A DNA stretch of 16,622 nucleotides, from NCBI GenBank assembly GCA_964384625.1, contig CAYLNH010000157.1, forward strand, positions 1 to 16,622. Reading direction: 5' to 3'. Under the pieces are notes generated by a model that saw only the letters and a program-made list of their open reading frames with translations, did no database searches and was not told the DNA's origin. How positions within the stretch are numbered: position 1 is the stretch's first letter; the number at the start of each line of letters is the position of its first letter. A program made the translations under genes and the position numbers. This stretch comes from CAYLNH01 sp964384625. Lineage in GTDB: Bacteria; Verrucomicrobiota; Lentisphaeria; JABSQK01. This document shows positions 1-7,385 of this stretch, piece after piece.

Positions 1-241
1 ACACAACCCTTCCACCGCCTGCCGCGAGCCGCGAACCCCGGGCAATCCGTGGCGGCAAGACTTCCGCCGCGACCATCTTGGTGTATCGTCCCGGAAATCC
101 GGGAGCGTAGCTGATTCCGATGGGTCTTCGCTGCTCTGCCAGGCAGTTGAGGCAAAGCGACACGGAATATCGTGGTTAGCGACTACCGAAGCGGAGCGCG
201 AAGAGGCGCGGAATCACGCCTCGGGTTTATGGGACGAGACA
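1..241. other. Non-coding left edge with nested inverted repeats
   Basis: No convincing gene is visible. A plus-strand frame that is open from the window edge stops at 108-110, but its codon use is not distinctive. The segment contains several complementary arms: 86-92 (TCGTCCC) with 231-237 (GGGACGA); a short hairpin 89-104 with six pairs and an AAAT loop; and a nested set 114-119/163-168 (ATTCCG/CGGAAT), 128-132/156-160 (TCGCT/AGCGA) and 137-140/151-154 (TGCC/GGCA). It lies just downstream of the metallophosphoesterase stop codon, so it could be a 3' untranslated region, a terminator zone or an independent structured RNA. I do not recognise a known RNA family. Confidence 0.35.
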
Positions 242-1102
242 CTAGGCAACGGGGGCGGCGGCGCCGGTCAGTTCGGGATCAGGTTCGTCGTGGTCGGGGA
301 CGTCGATCCAGCGTTGGGAGAGGTTGCCGGTCTGCGGACTGAAGTCGACGGAATTGAGTTTGCCGGCGAAGGTCAGGGAGCCGGCGCAGATCTCCATTGT
401 GCCGTCGGATTCTTCCCGGACAAACGGGGTATGGATGTGTCCGCACAGGGCCAGGCGGATACGGCCGTTGCGATAGGCGTTCTCGAGGCATTCACTGTTT
501 TTGCACCGGCGTCGCCAGGACAGCCTGTAGCCGTCCGGGTCAAACAGGGGGTAGTGGGAAACGAGGATATCCCGGCCGTCGCCGGCGGCGAAGTGTTCGC
601 CGATCCAGGTTTCGGTCCGGCGTGTAATCTGCCCCCAGGAGGCATACAGCGGGGCCGGCACAGCCTGGTTGACGAGCAGAAAGCGAGCCTGTTGAAACGC
701 AAACGACAGGGGCAGCTCGTCCAGGGTCCAGCGTTCGCGGTTGAGCATGTGGAACATCTGCCGCAAGCTCTGCTGGCATTCCTTGCGGGGAACGTAGCAG
801 TCGTGGTTGCCGGGGACGTAGAGCAGTTCGAAGCGCTTGTCGGCCGCCAACGGCGCCAGCGCCTCGAACGCCTGCTCAAACTCGCTGGGCTCACCCAGCG
901 TGGTAAGGTCGCCGGTGCAGACGACGATGTCGGGGTTCAACTGCTTGATCAGGGTGACGGCGCGTTCGACCCGGCCCCAGACATGTTTGTGCCGGCGGCG
1001 CAGGAAATGGTTGAGCGTGCCCAGCAGGCGTTTGTCGAAGATGCCGCGCAGGTCTTTGACGCAACCGCCGGCATGGATGTCGGAGAAATGGACTATCCGC
1101 AT
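242..1102 (-). CDS. Calcineurin-like metallophosphoesterase
   Basis: A 286-residue cytoplasmic-looking protein with the full metal-binding motif set of the calcineurin-like phosphoesterase superfamily: SDIH at 7-10, GDLT at 64-67, GNHD at 98-101, SHYP at 182-185 and GHIH at 221-224. These residues normally hold two metal ions and hydrolyse phosphomonoesters or phosphodiesters. The layout is that of the Icc/CpdA-like branch, but the substrate cannot be read from sequence; cyclic nucleotides, phosphoproteins and other diesters all remain possible. There is no signal peptide or membrane segment. The ATG is placed directly before the SDIH strand, as usual for the family, though no clear Shine-Dalgarno precedes it. 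The gene starts 41 nt after the kinase stop on the same strand, so the two are probably co-transcribed. Family assignment is firm; the role is inferred. Confidence 0.9.
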   Translation of the reverse strand: MRIVHFSDIHAGGCVKDLRGIFDKRLLGTLNHFLRRRHKHVWGRVERAVTLIKQLNPDIVVCTGDLTTLGEPSEFEQAFEALAPLAADKRFELLYVPGNHDCYVPRKECQQSLRQMFHMLNRERWTLDELPLSFAFQQARFLLVNQAVPAPLYASWGQITRRTETWIGEHFAAGDGRDILVSHYPLFDPDGYRLSWRRRCKNSECLENAYRNGRIRLALCGHIHTPFVREESDGTMEICAGSLTFAGKLNSVDFSPQTGNLSQRWIDVPDHDEPDPELTGAAAPVA

Positions 1103-1125
1103 GGCAACGTCGGTGCGTTCAGTGG

Positions 1126-1139
1126 CGGCAGATCTGCCG
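1126..1139. repeat. 14-nt perfect palindrome between kinase and phosphoesterase
   Basis: CGGCAGATCTGCCG is a perfect palindrome. It sits in the 41-nt gap between the kinase stop codon and the phosphoesterase start codon, about 24 nt before that start. It could be a DNA operator half-site pair or a small intercistronic RNA hairpin. Nothing decides between these options, and chance is possible in GC-rich DNA. Confidence 0.4.
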
Positions 1140-1143
1140 TAGT

Positions 1144-4014
1144 CTACTGGCCGAGCGCCGTCAGTTCGTCCATCAGGAACTTGGCGATGTTGTCGGTCGA
1201 GAACGGTTCCAGCCGGTTCTTGGCTTTGTCCGGCCGGACATAGAAGTCGTGATAGCCCTGGTACAAGCGCAATTCGTCGCTGCCCATGCCCTTTCCCTGA
1301 GCGCCGGCAATGGCGATTCGATGGAACAGGCCGAGGCGGATGACTTCGGTCAGCGGAACGGTCTCGGTACCGATCGGCGGCGTCTTCATGTCCTTGTTGG
1401 TGCGATGCACGACGACGACCATACCATACCGCAGGATCGATTTGATGATGACCTTGTCGCCGTTCTTGTACTGCACCTTGCGAAAGACATAGGGCTTGAC
1501 GTTCCGGTTCTTCGGCACCAGGTCATATTCGATGCGCTTGCTGGAGACGGGGCGCTCCGGTTTCTTGTAATCATCCGGGAAGTCGCCCTGGGTGTCGGCC
1601 ACCAGGAAGTGGTATTTCATGGCGCCCTCAAGACCCTGCGTATGGCTGTCGAACCAGGCCCGGCGGGCCTCGAACAGGGCGTCTTCCTGCGGGGCGAGAT
1701 CCTGAATCTCGCGAACCTTATCATTGATGCCGCCGCCGGCGGCGGCCATGTCCTCGAACATCTGTTCCCAGTCTTCGAATTCAACCGTACTGAGTTCATC
1801 TTTGACGCGGCCGAGCGGCTCAGCGCGGAAGACCAGGAATTTCCGGTCAATGGCGCGGATCTTCGGCTTGGCGCGGTCCAGCGGGGTCTGCCGCATCAGG
1901 TTCCGGATCTCGGGCTTGACGCTCTTGGTATAGCGCTTCTTGTCCATCTGCCATTTCGTCCATTGGTTCTTGGCCTTGGTGAATTTCAGCGCTTTGGTGA
2001 GTTCCAGGAGGGCGTTGCGGCGTTCGCTTTTCTCCTCGCTCCACTGCGTTTTGATGCCGCTGAGCACACTGGAGATCTCGGTATGCTTATCGCCGTAGAG
2101 CCCGGCGAGTTCGGCGACAATAGCTTCCATGTCGGCCTTGGCTTCGGCCTTGGCCTGGTCGAAGTCGTACTCGCAAGCCGCGATCTTCTGCTGCTGTTCG
2201 AACTCCTTCTTGTCCTGAGAGCGGAGATAGCGGACGTAGTATTCGGAGATCAGGTTGTCGCGGTACCAGCGGACGGAGCCGGCCAGGGGGTCGGCGGTCT
2301 TGCTGATATTCTTGGCGAAGAACGGGATGTCCAGCGGCACTTTGTATTGCTGGACGTAGAACTGCGTCTTCGCTTCGACGTTGCCGCGGGCGTAGTTCGA
2401 GAACAGGCTGCCCGGGTGATCGTCGAGGAACTTGGTGAGCTGGTTGTATGCCTTTTCAGCCTCTTCGCCTTCGGGCGCGGCATCCGGCTTGAGATAGACC
2501 TCGAGTGCAAGATAGTCTTCACGCTCGGTCGGCGAGGCAACCTTCTGCTCGAGATAGAGGGCTTTCGCCTGGGCCGAGCTTTTGAAGTTGTACTTGTTGT
2601 ACTGGATGATAAACCAAGTGATCAAACCACCGAGAATACCGATGACCAGCAACAGGAACACGACGGCGACCTTGCCGCCGCCGCCGGCTTTGGCCGGCGC
2701 GCCCGGGGGGCGGTAACTGCCGGTCGACGCCGAACTCTGTCGAACGCTGCTCTTTCTGCTGCCGCTTACTTTAATTCTACCTGTCTTTTTTACGCTCATT
2801 TTCCTCCCTCCGCCAGAGGTGGCATGGGCATCTTCTACGGGTTGCTCCACGACTTGCGCCAGCGCTGGCATGGCCCGGTGCCCGCCGGTGCCGCTGCGGC
2901 CGGCGTTCGTCCCTGTCTTGAGCCGCGTCCTGGACTTCTTCAGCGAGCCGGTCGGCCGCTTGGTCCGGGATGCCGCCTTGGCCTTTGCATTCTTGGCCGC
3001 AGGCATTTTGACGCCGGTCTTTCTGCCGTGGTAGGTTTTCTTCTTCTTCGCCGCGCCGCCGGGACTGTAACCTGCCGGTTTCTGCCCGCGCAGCACGAAG
3101 CCGATATCGAGGACCAGTTCTTCCGCGTCTTCATAGCGGTCTTCCAGCTTCTTGGCCATCATCTTCTGCACGATGTAGGTCACTTCCGCCGGAATCTTGC
3201 CGTCGAATTGACGCAGGTCCGCGACTGGTTCATTCAAATGCTTGCGGGCGATCTCGGCGGCCGAGTTGCCTTCAAACGGGAAGGCGCCCGTAAGCGCATG
3301 AAACATGGTTGCACCCAGACTGTAGATATCGCCCCGCACATCCATCGGCTGGCCCAGTAACTGCTCCGGGCAGATGTACTGCGGCGTGCCCATGACTTCG
3401 TCATCGTCGTCGATCGTTTCATGGGCGGCTCGCGCCAGACCGAGGTCCGCCAGTTTGGCAACGCCGCGGTTGGTCAGCATGATGTTGTCCGGTTTGATGT
3501 CGCGGTGGACCAACTGCTGGTTCTTCCAGGCGAAGTCCAGGGCTTCCGCGATCTGCTGGATGATGTTCAAGACCTGCTCCCAGGTCAGCTGCTGCTGCTC
3601 CTGGAGGAGGTCCTTCAGTGTTTTCCCCTCGACGTATTCCATGGCGAAGAAGTAGATTCCCTCATCTTCGCCCACCGCATAGGACTGCACGATGTTCGGG
3701 TGATTCAGCCGCGCCGCGGCCCGGGCCTCACGGACGAAATCGACGATGAACTCGCTGTTCCGCGAAAACTGTTCCATGAGGATCTTGAGGGCGACGGGGC
3801 GGTCCAGGGACAGCTGGTGGGCAAGATAGACGGTTCCCATGCCGCCGTTGCCCAGCGTGCCCTTGATAATGAAATCATTGATCATGGCGCCCGCTGAAAA
3901 ACGAGTCTGCGGAACGACCGTGATGCTGCCGCAGTGGCCACAGCCAACCGGCTGGCCGCATTCGGAGTCGTCAATCGATACGATTTTCTGACAGTTCTGA
4001 CATTGAAACCGCAC
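1144..4014 (-). CDS. Transmembrane Ser/Thr protein kinase with N-terminal zinc ribbon
   Basis: A 956-residue protein when started at the GTG at 4014. Cys5, Cys8, Cys25 and Cys28 form a CxxC...CxxC zinc ribbon. A complete Hanks-type kinase domain follows (about 48-310): glycine loop 55-60 (GNGGMG), Lys77, Glu96, HRDIKPDN from 170, DLG at 190-192 in place of DFG, and CPE at 215-217. Next come a very basic, Ser/Gly/Pro-rich linker (about 315-445) and one membrane helix (449-470). A roughly 485-residue, charged, probably extracytoplasmic region completes the protein; I cannot match it to a named domain. The active-site residues are intact, so catalysis is expected. The kinase should face the cytoplasm with a sensor-like region outside. 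The GTG is preferred over the upstream TTG at 4026 because GAGGTGG (4018-4024) then lies at ideal spacing and the zinc ribbon is preserved. The phosphoesterase gene follows in the same direction. Confidence 0.9.
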   Translation of the reverse strand: MRFQCQNCQKIVSIDDSECGQPVGCGHCGSITVVPQTRFSAGAMINDFIIKGTLGNGGMGTVYLAHQLSLDRPVALKILMEQFSRNSEFIVDFVREARAAARLNHPNIVQSYAVGEDEGIYFFAMEYVEGKTLKDLLQEQQQLTWEQVLNIIQQIAEALDFAWKNQQLVHRDIKPDNIMLTNRGVAKLADLGLARAAHETIDDDDEVMGTPQYICPEQLLGQPMDVRGDIYSLGATMFHALTGAFPFEGNSAAEIARKHLNEPVADLRQFDGKIPAEVTYIVQKMMAKKLEDRYEDAEELVLDIGFVLRGQKPAGYSPGGAAKKKKTYHGRKTGVKMPAAKNAKAKAASRTKRPTGSLKKSRTRLKTGTNAGRSGTGGHRAMPALAQVVEQPVEDAHATSGGGRKMSVKKTGRIKVSGSRKSSVRQSSASTGSYRPPGAPAKAGGGGKVAVVFLLLVIGILGGLITWFIIQYNKYNFKSSAQAKALYLEQKVASPTEREDYLALEVYLKPDAAPEGEEAEKAYNQLTKFLDDHPGSLFSNYARGNVEAKTQFYVQQYKVPLDIPFFAKNISKTADPLAGSVRWYRDNLISEYYVRYLRSQDKKEFEQQQKIAACEYDFDQAKAEAKADMEAIVAELAGLYGDKHTEISSVLSGIKTQWSEEKSERRNALLELTKALKFTKAKNQWTKWQMDKKRYTKSVKPEIRNLMRQTPLDRAKPKIRAIDRKFLVFRAEPLGRVKDELSTVEFEDWEQMFEDMAAAGGGINDKVREIQDLAPQEDALFEARRAWFDSHTQGLEGAMKYHFLVADTQGDFPDDYKKPERPVSSKRIEYDLVPKNRNVKPYVFRKVQYKNGDKVIIKSILRYGMVVVVHRTNKDMKTPPIGTETVPLTEVIRLGLFHRIAIAGAQGKGMGSDELRLYQGYHDFYVRPDKAKNRLEPFSTDNIAKFLMDELTALGQ

Positions 4015-4017
4015 GGT

Positions 4018-4024
4018 CCACCTC
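4018..4024 (-). promoter_or_regulatory. Ribosome binding site deciding the kinase start
   Basis: GAGGTGG on the minus strand precedes the GTG at 4014, with five bases between GAGGT and the start. If the TTG at 4026 were used, this sequence would be inside the coding region. It therefore favours the shorter protein. Confidence 0.6.
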
Positions 4025-4172
4025 AACCTTCGTCCCAGGCCTTCGACGCCGTTTGCGGCGCCCGGTCACAGCCGTCGGCAACCGGCGCCTTGCGGTACCA
4101 ATTGCCCGGCCCCCGTTACGGGCTGGGGCGAAAAGTCTTTAACGATACACTGAAACTCCCCAATTTGAAGTC

Positions 4173-4201
4173 AATATATTAGAAAAAGACTAAATAGTCA
4201 A
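4173..4201 (-). promoter_or_regulatory. Sigma-70-type promoter for the kinase
   Basis: On the minus strand, TTGACT (4196-4201), a 17-base spacer and TATATT (4173-4178) give a near-consensus -35/-10 pair. They stand in an AT-rich island that contrasts with the GC-rich surroundings. Transcription would start near 4166, leaving a leader of about 150 nt before the kinase GTG. The rest of that leader (4027-4165) holds no gene that I can see, but has short GC-rich inverted repeats around 4108-4138. Confidence 0.6.
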
Positions 4202-4305
4202 GGGTCCATTCTCCACTCCTGAGGCGGGGTTCGGGCGTCCGTGAAGGAATTTGGCCGGCGGGTATTAAGGACCTCCTGCGGCCGGCAAGCCGCCGCAAAA
4301 TTCGG

Positions 4306-4333
4306 TTGCATTCCCCCCGGCGGATGTTACATT
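4306..4333 (+). promoter_or_regulatory. Possible promoter for the FtsQ-like operon
   Basis: TTGCAT (4306-4311), a 16-base spacer and TACATT (4328-4333) make a moderate sigma-70-like match. It would give a start near 4340 and a leader of about 50 nt before the ATG at 4389. The match is weak at the -35 box, so this is a tentative call. Confidence 0.35.
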
Positions 4334-4388
4334 ACGGGTCATTGGAGGCATACTTATCCCTTTTCCGTTCCGGATCAGGTGAGCGATC

Positions 4389-5231
4389 ATGGCGTTACTA
4401 CGGAGGTCCAACCAACGCGGGAGGGCGCTGGCTCGTCGTTTCCCGGCTAAGCATGTGGTCATTCGCTTCGGCGTCTGGGCTGCCGTGCTGCTCGGCGCCG
4501 GTTTGCTGCTGGCGCTGTTCGCCGTCGGCCTCGAAAAGCTCTTCTACTCCCGCAACCCGCATTTCACCTTGCGCGACGTCGATGTCCGCCAGGCCAAAGG
4601 CAGTCTCGAGCCGGATTTCATCGAGCGCAAGCTCGCGCTGGTCCCCGGAGAGGACAACATCTACGATCTCGACCTGGAGGATCTGCGGCGGAAACTGCTG
4701 CAGGACCCGATTATCCAGGAGGCCGAGGTCTGCCGGGTGCTGCCGGACAAGCTCGAGGTCACGGTGTACGGCCGGACGCCGGTGGCCCAGCTGGTGCGCC
4801 GCGGCGGCCTGCTGATCGACGCCAACGGCTATGTCATGGCGCCGGGAACAAAGGAAGAGATGCTCAACCTCCCCGTCATCGTCGGCGCCGGCGAAGCGGT
4901 CGCCGCCCGGGAAGGCATCCAGGTTCAGGACCCCGACCTGCGGACAGCCCTCGATTTCCTCGCCCTCAAAGCCCGGATCAACAACGGCAACTGGCTGGAT
5001 GTCCAGTTTATTCAGTGCAACCCGCAGCACGGTCAGTTGATCGTCTACCTGCGGCAGAACAAGGAGTGCTACCTGCTGCCGGGGGCGCGACTCGTGCTGC
5101 CGACCCGGAATCTCAAGGACGCTCTGGTAAACAGCCTGCAGATCCTGCAAGTACGCTCGCTGGCGCATCAGCCGACCGGCCAGATCCTGGCAATCTACGA
5201 CCGCATCCCTGTACTCCCATATCGGCCGTGA
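4389..5231 (+). CDS. ftsQ: FtsQ/DivIB-like POTRA-domain cell division protein
   Basis: A 280-residue single-pass inner-membrane protein. A basic cytoplasmic tail (1-24, rich in Arg) is followed by a membrane helix at about 25-47. A POTRA-type region (about 58-128) comes next, with the pattern of FtsQ proteins: a first beta strand around LRDVDV, helices around the FIERKL and LEDLRRKLLQDP segments, and closing strands VCRVLPDKLEVTV. An FtsQ-like beta domain follows, beginning at RTPVAQL and IDANGYVM. FtsQ/DivIB links the divisome to peptidoglycan synthesis through FtsB and FtsL. The ATG is supported by AGGTGA six bases upstream. The gene is not next to mur or ftsA/ftsZ genes here, so it may be the genome's FtsQ moved away from the division cluster or a second POTRA protein. 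It runs into the lipid kinase gene with a 3-nt gap. Confidence 0.72.
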   Translation: MALLRRSNQRGRALARRFPAKHVVIRFGVWAAVLLGAGLLLALFAVGLEKLFYSRNPHFTLRDVDVRQAKGSLEPDFIERKLALVPGEDNIYDLDLEDLRRKLLQDPIIQEAEVCRVLPDKLEVTVYGRTPVAQLVRRGGLLIDANGYVMAPGTKEEMLNLPVIVGAGEAVAAREGIQVQDPDLRTALDFLALKARINNGNWLDVQFIQCNPQHGQLIVYLRQNKECYLLPGARLVLPTRNLKDALVNSLQILQVRSLAHQPTGQILAIYDRIPVLPYRP

Positions 5232-5234
5232 GCC

Positions 5235-6182
5235 ATGCCCATGTTGTTGTGCGTTCTTAACCGGAAGTCATGTGCCGGCTCGGTGGCGCGCCGGCTGCCC
5301 CGGCTGCAGGCCGTCATGGACGAACTCGGCATCAACCGCACGATGCTCGATCTTACCGCGCCCGATTACTTCCAGTCGCTCTGCGAAGCTCTGCGCACGA
5401 CGGCGGCGGATGCCGTCCTCGGGATCGGCGGCGACGGCACGCATTACTCGACCATCAACGACCTGATGCGGGTCCAGAGCGACAGCCCCGAGCTGGCCCT
5501 TCCCCCCTACGCGGTGTGCCCCTTCGGGACCGGCAACGACGTCGCCAAATCCCTGGGGCTGCAGCCGGGCCGCCGCCATTACCGGCGGATTCTGCAGACG
5601 GCGATCGCAGGGCCGACCAAAGCGCTGGACCTCGGCCGCTTTGAAGACCAGTGCTTCGTCGATATGATGAGCTTCGGGATGGACGCGCACATCCTGGCGG
5701 TCCGCGATCGCGGGGTGAAGCAGGCGCTGGCCCGCCGGCGCCGTCTGGTCCACGGCTACCTGATCTACGCCTGGGCTGCCTGCCGCGGCTTTCTGCAGCA
5801 CCCCCGCTGGCAGTGCCGCGTGACCGTGGACGGCAAGCAGTTGTACGCCGGCCGCGTGACCAACATCTTGATCAACAACTGCCCGATCCACGCGGGTGAA
5901 TTCGAGCTGACGCCCGGGTCAACGATGGATGACGGCGCGCTGGATGTGGTGGTCAGCCCCGGTCTGCTCCGGTATGCCTGGCGCTATGTGCGCGGTTACC
6001 GGTTCAACCCGGGATTCGTGCGGCCGCGTCCGGGCCGTTTCCAGGCCCGCGGCACAACCATCGAAATCGAAGCGGACACGCCGATCCCGATCCAGGTCGA
6101 CGGCGAGTCCGGCGGCGACCGGACCCGAGCGGCAGTCACCGTCAAACCGCAGGCCGTCCGGTTCCGGATTCCGGTGGATTGA
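5235..6182 (+). CDS. Diacylglycerol kinase family lipid kinase
   Basis: A 315-residue protein of the DAGK catalytic superfamily (YegS/DgkB/LCB5 type), which phosphorylates lipid alcohols with ATP. The nucleotide-binding GGDGT motif is at 65-69 and PFGTGND at 96-102. The later conserved stretches are also present: GMDAHI, the VTNILINN strand, and DDGALDVVV near 235. There is no membrane helix, as expected for a peripheral enzyme. The true lipid substrate is not evident; diacylglycerol, undecaprenol-like and sphingoid-like lipids are all known in the superfamily. A second ATG at 5241 is an alternative start. It begins 3 nt after the FtsQ-like stop codon, so translational coupling is likely. The EcsC gene follows 55 nt later. 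Confidence 0.88.
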   Translation: MPMLLCVLNRKSCAGSVARRLPRLQAVMDELGINRTMLDLTAPDYFQSLCEALRTTAADAVLGIGGDGTHYSTINDLMRVQSDSPELALPPYAVCPFGTGNDVAKSLGLQPGRRHYRRILQTAIAGPTKALDLGRFEDQCFVDMMSFGMDAHILAVRDRGVKQALARRRRLVHGYLIYAWAACRGFLQHPRWQCRVTVDGKQLYAGRVTNILINNCPIHAGEFELTPGSTMDDGALDVVVSPGLLRYAWRYVRGYRFNPGFVRPRPGRFQARGTTIEIEADTPIPIQVDGESGGDRTRAAVTVKPQAVRFRIPVD

Positions 6183-6226
6183 CACCGGGAAAGAACTCGA
6201 CTATCGTTTTCAGATTCAACCTGCAC

Positions 6227-6230
6227 AGGA
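6227..6230 (+). promoter_or_regulatory. Ribosome binding site suggesting a GTG start for the EcsC gene
   Basis: AGGA lies seven bases before the GTG at 6238. The first ATG, at 6253, has no such motif at usable distance. The choice changes the product by five residues only. Confidence 0.4.
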
Positions 6231-6237
6231 ACCGGGC

Positions 6238-7200
6238 GTGCCCGACGGCATCATGGCAAAGAAACCCCCGACACCCAAACTCCACCCGCTCGACCAGGAA
6301 GACCTGAAGATCGCGGTCCAGCAGTTGGAACACCCGGGCTTTGCAGCCCGCGTGGCCGACATCATCGGGACCCCCTTGGACAAGGTGATGAACGCCCTGC
6401 CGGAAGCAGCCAGCAAGTCGATCAACCTGGTCAGCGAAAAGGCCATGCGGGTCGCCCTCGATCTCAGCCTGCGAACCATGCGCAAGGGCCGCTGCGACGC
6501 CTCGCCGCGCATGCACAAACTGGCCTCGGCCGTTACCGGCGCCGTCGGCGGCGCTGCCGGACTCGCGGGGTTGACCGTGGAGTTGCCGGTGACCACGGCG
6601 ATCATGTTCCGGGCCATCGCGGATATCGCCCGGGCCGAAGGCGAGGATCTGAAGGATCCGAAGGTCTGTATGGCATGCCTGGAGGTCTTTGCGCTGGGCG
6701 GACCGCAGAAGGGGGATGATACGGCCGACAGCGTCTATTTCGGCGCCCGCGTCGCCCTGGCGCAATCCGTTCGGGAAGCAACCAAATACCTCGCCAAAGG
6801 CGTCGCCACCAAAAAGACAGCGCCGGCGCTGGTCCGGTTGATCACCAAGATCGCGGCGCGCTTCGGCCTGGTGGTGTCGTACAAAGCCGCGGCCCAGATC
6901 GTGCCGGTCATCGGCGCCGTCGGCGGAGCCGCAATCAATACGCTGTTCATGAACCACTTCCAGAACATGGCGAAAGGCCATTTCACCATCCGCCGGCTGG
7001 AACGGAAATACGGGGCGGATACCGTCCGGCAAGCCTACGAACATGCGCTGGCGGAAGAACGCCGGGAAGACCGGACGATCGGTCCGAAAGACGACGAACC
7101 GGGACCGACCATCGACATCGAGTCGGACGACGATGACGAGATCATTGAGATCGCCGATGTCGAGATCATCGAAGACGGCGACGTCGACAAGATCGAGTAG
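6238..7200 (+). CDS. EcsC family protein with acidic C-terminal tail
   Basis: About 320 residues from the GTG at 6238, or 315 from the ATG at 6253. The central part carries the EcsC-family pattern: an RMHKLASAVTGAVGGAAGL segment leading into a small-residue hydrophobic stretch and TTAIMFRAIADIARAEGEDL. It continues with CLEVFALGG, and a second glycine-rich hydrophobic segment, VPVIGAVGGAAINTLF. EcsC was named for a gene in the Bacillus Ecs transporter operon; its molecular activity is unknown. The two hydrophobic stretches suggest membrane association. The last 45 or so residues are extremely acidic, with runs of Asp/Glu alternating with Ile, and look disordered; most EcsC proteins I know of lack such a tail. 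It is the third gene of the apparent FtsQ-like/lipid kinase operon. Confidence 0.82.
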   Translation: MPDGIMAKKPPTPKLHPLDQEDLKIAVQQLEHPGFAARVADIIGTPLDKVMNALPEAASKSINLVSEKAMRVALDLSLRTMRKGRCDASPRMHKLASAVTGAVGGAAGLAGLTVELPVTTAIMFRAIADIARAEGEDLKDPKVCMACLEVFALGGPQKGDDTADSVYFGARVALAQSVREATKYLAKGVATKKTAPALVRLITKIAARFGLVVSYKAAAQIVPVIGAVGGAAINTLFMNHFQNMAKGHFTIRRLERKYGADTVRQAYEHALAEERREDRTIGPKDDEPGPTIDIESDDDDEIIEIADVEIIEDGDVDKIE

Positions 7201-7293
7201 ACCGGGATCGCGTCGAGACAAGGGGATGCTTGATGTTCGCCGGCTCGACCTCCACAAAGACCGGTTCCGGGGCGGCACGGTTGACCCAAAGAA

Positions 7294-7319
7294 CCCCCAG
7301 GACCGGGGGCGAATGCCCC
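7294..7319. terminator. Alternative GC hairpins between convergent genes
   Basis: Five C at 7294-7298 can pair with five G at 7305-7309. Alternatively GGGGC at 7306-7310 can pair with GCCCC at 7315-7319 around a GAAT loop. They lie in the gap between the EcsC gene (+) and the FAD oxidoreductase (-), where both transcripts must end. There is no T tract, so the terminator call is weak. The rest of 7201-7385 shows nothing else. Confidence 0.3.
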
Positions 7320-7385
7320 GCGAAAGAATACCGAAAGCCCCTGCCTGCCGCAGCTCGCGGTGCTGAACGCGGCTTGACCCGCAGG

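Noticed and set aside
290..1243. A 317-codon plus-strand frame
   Set aside because: It is antisense to the metallophosphoesterase and lacks domain features.
1249..3360. A 703-codon open frame on the plus strand
   Set aside because: It is antisense to the kinase, whose catalytic motifs are all intact. The long frame results from GC-rich codon bias, and its translation shows no recognisable domain.
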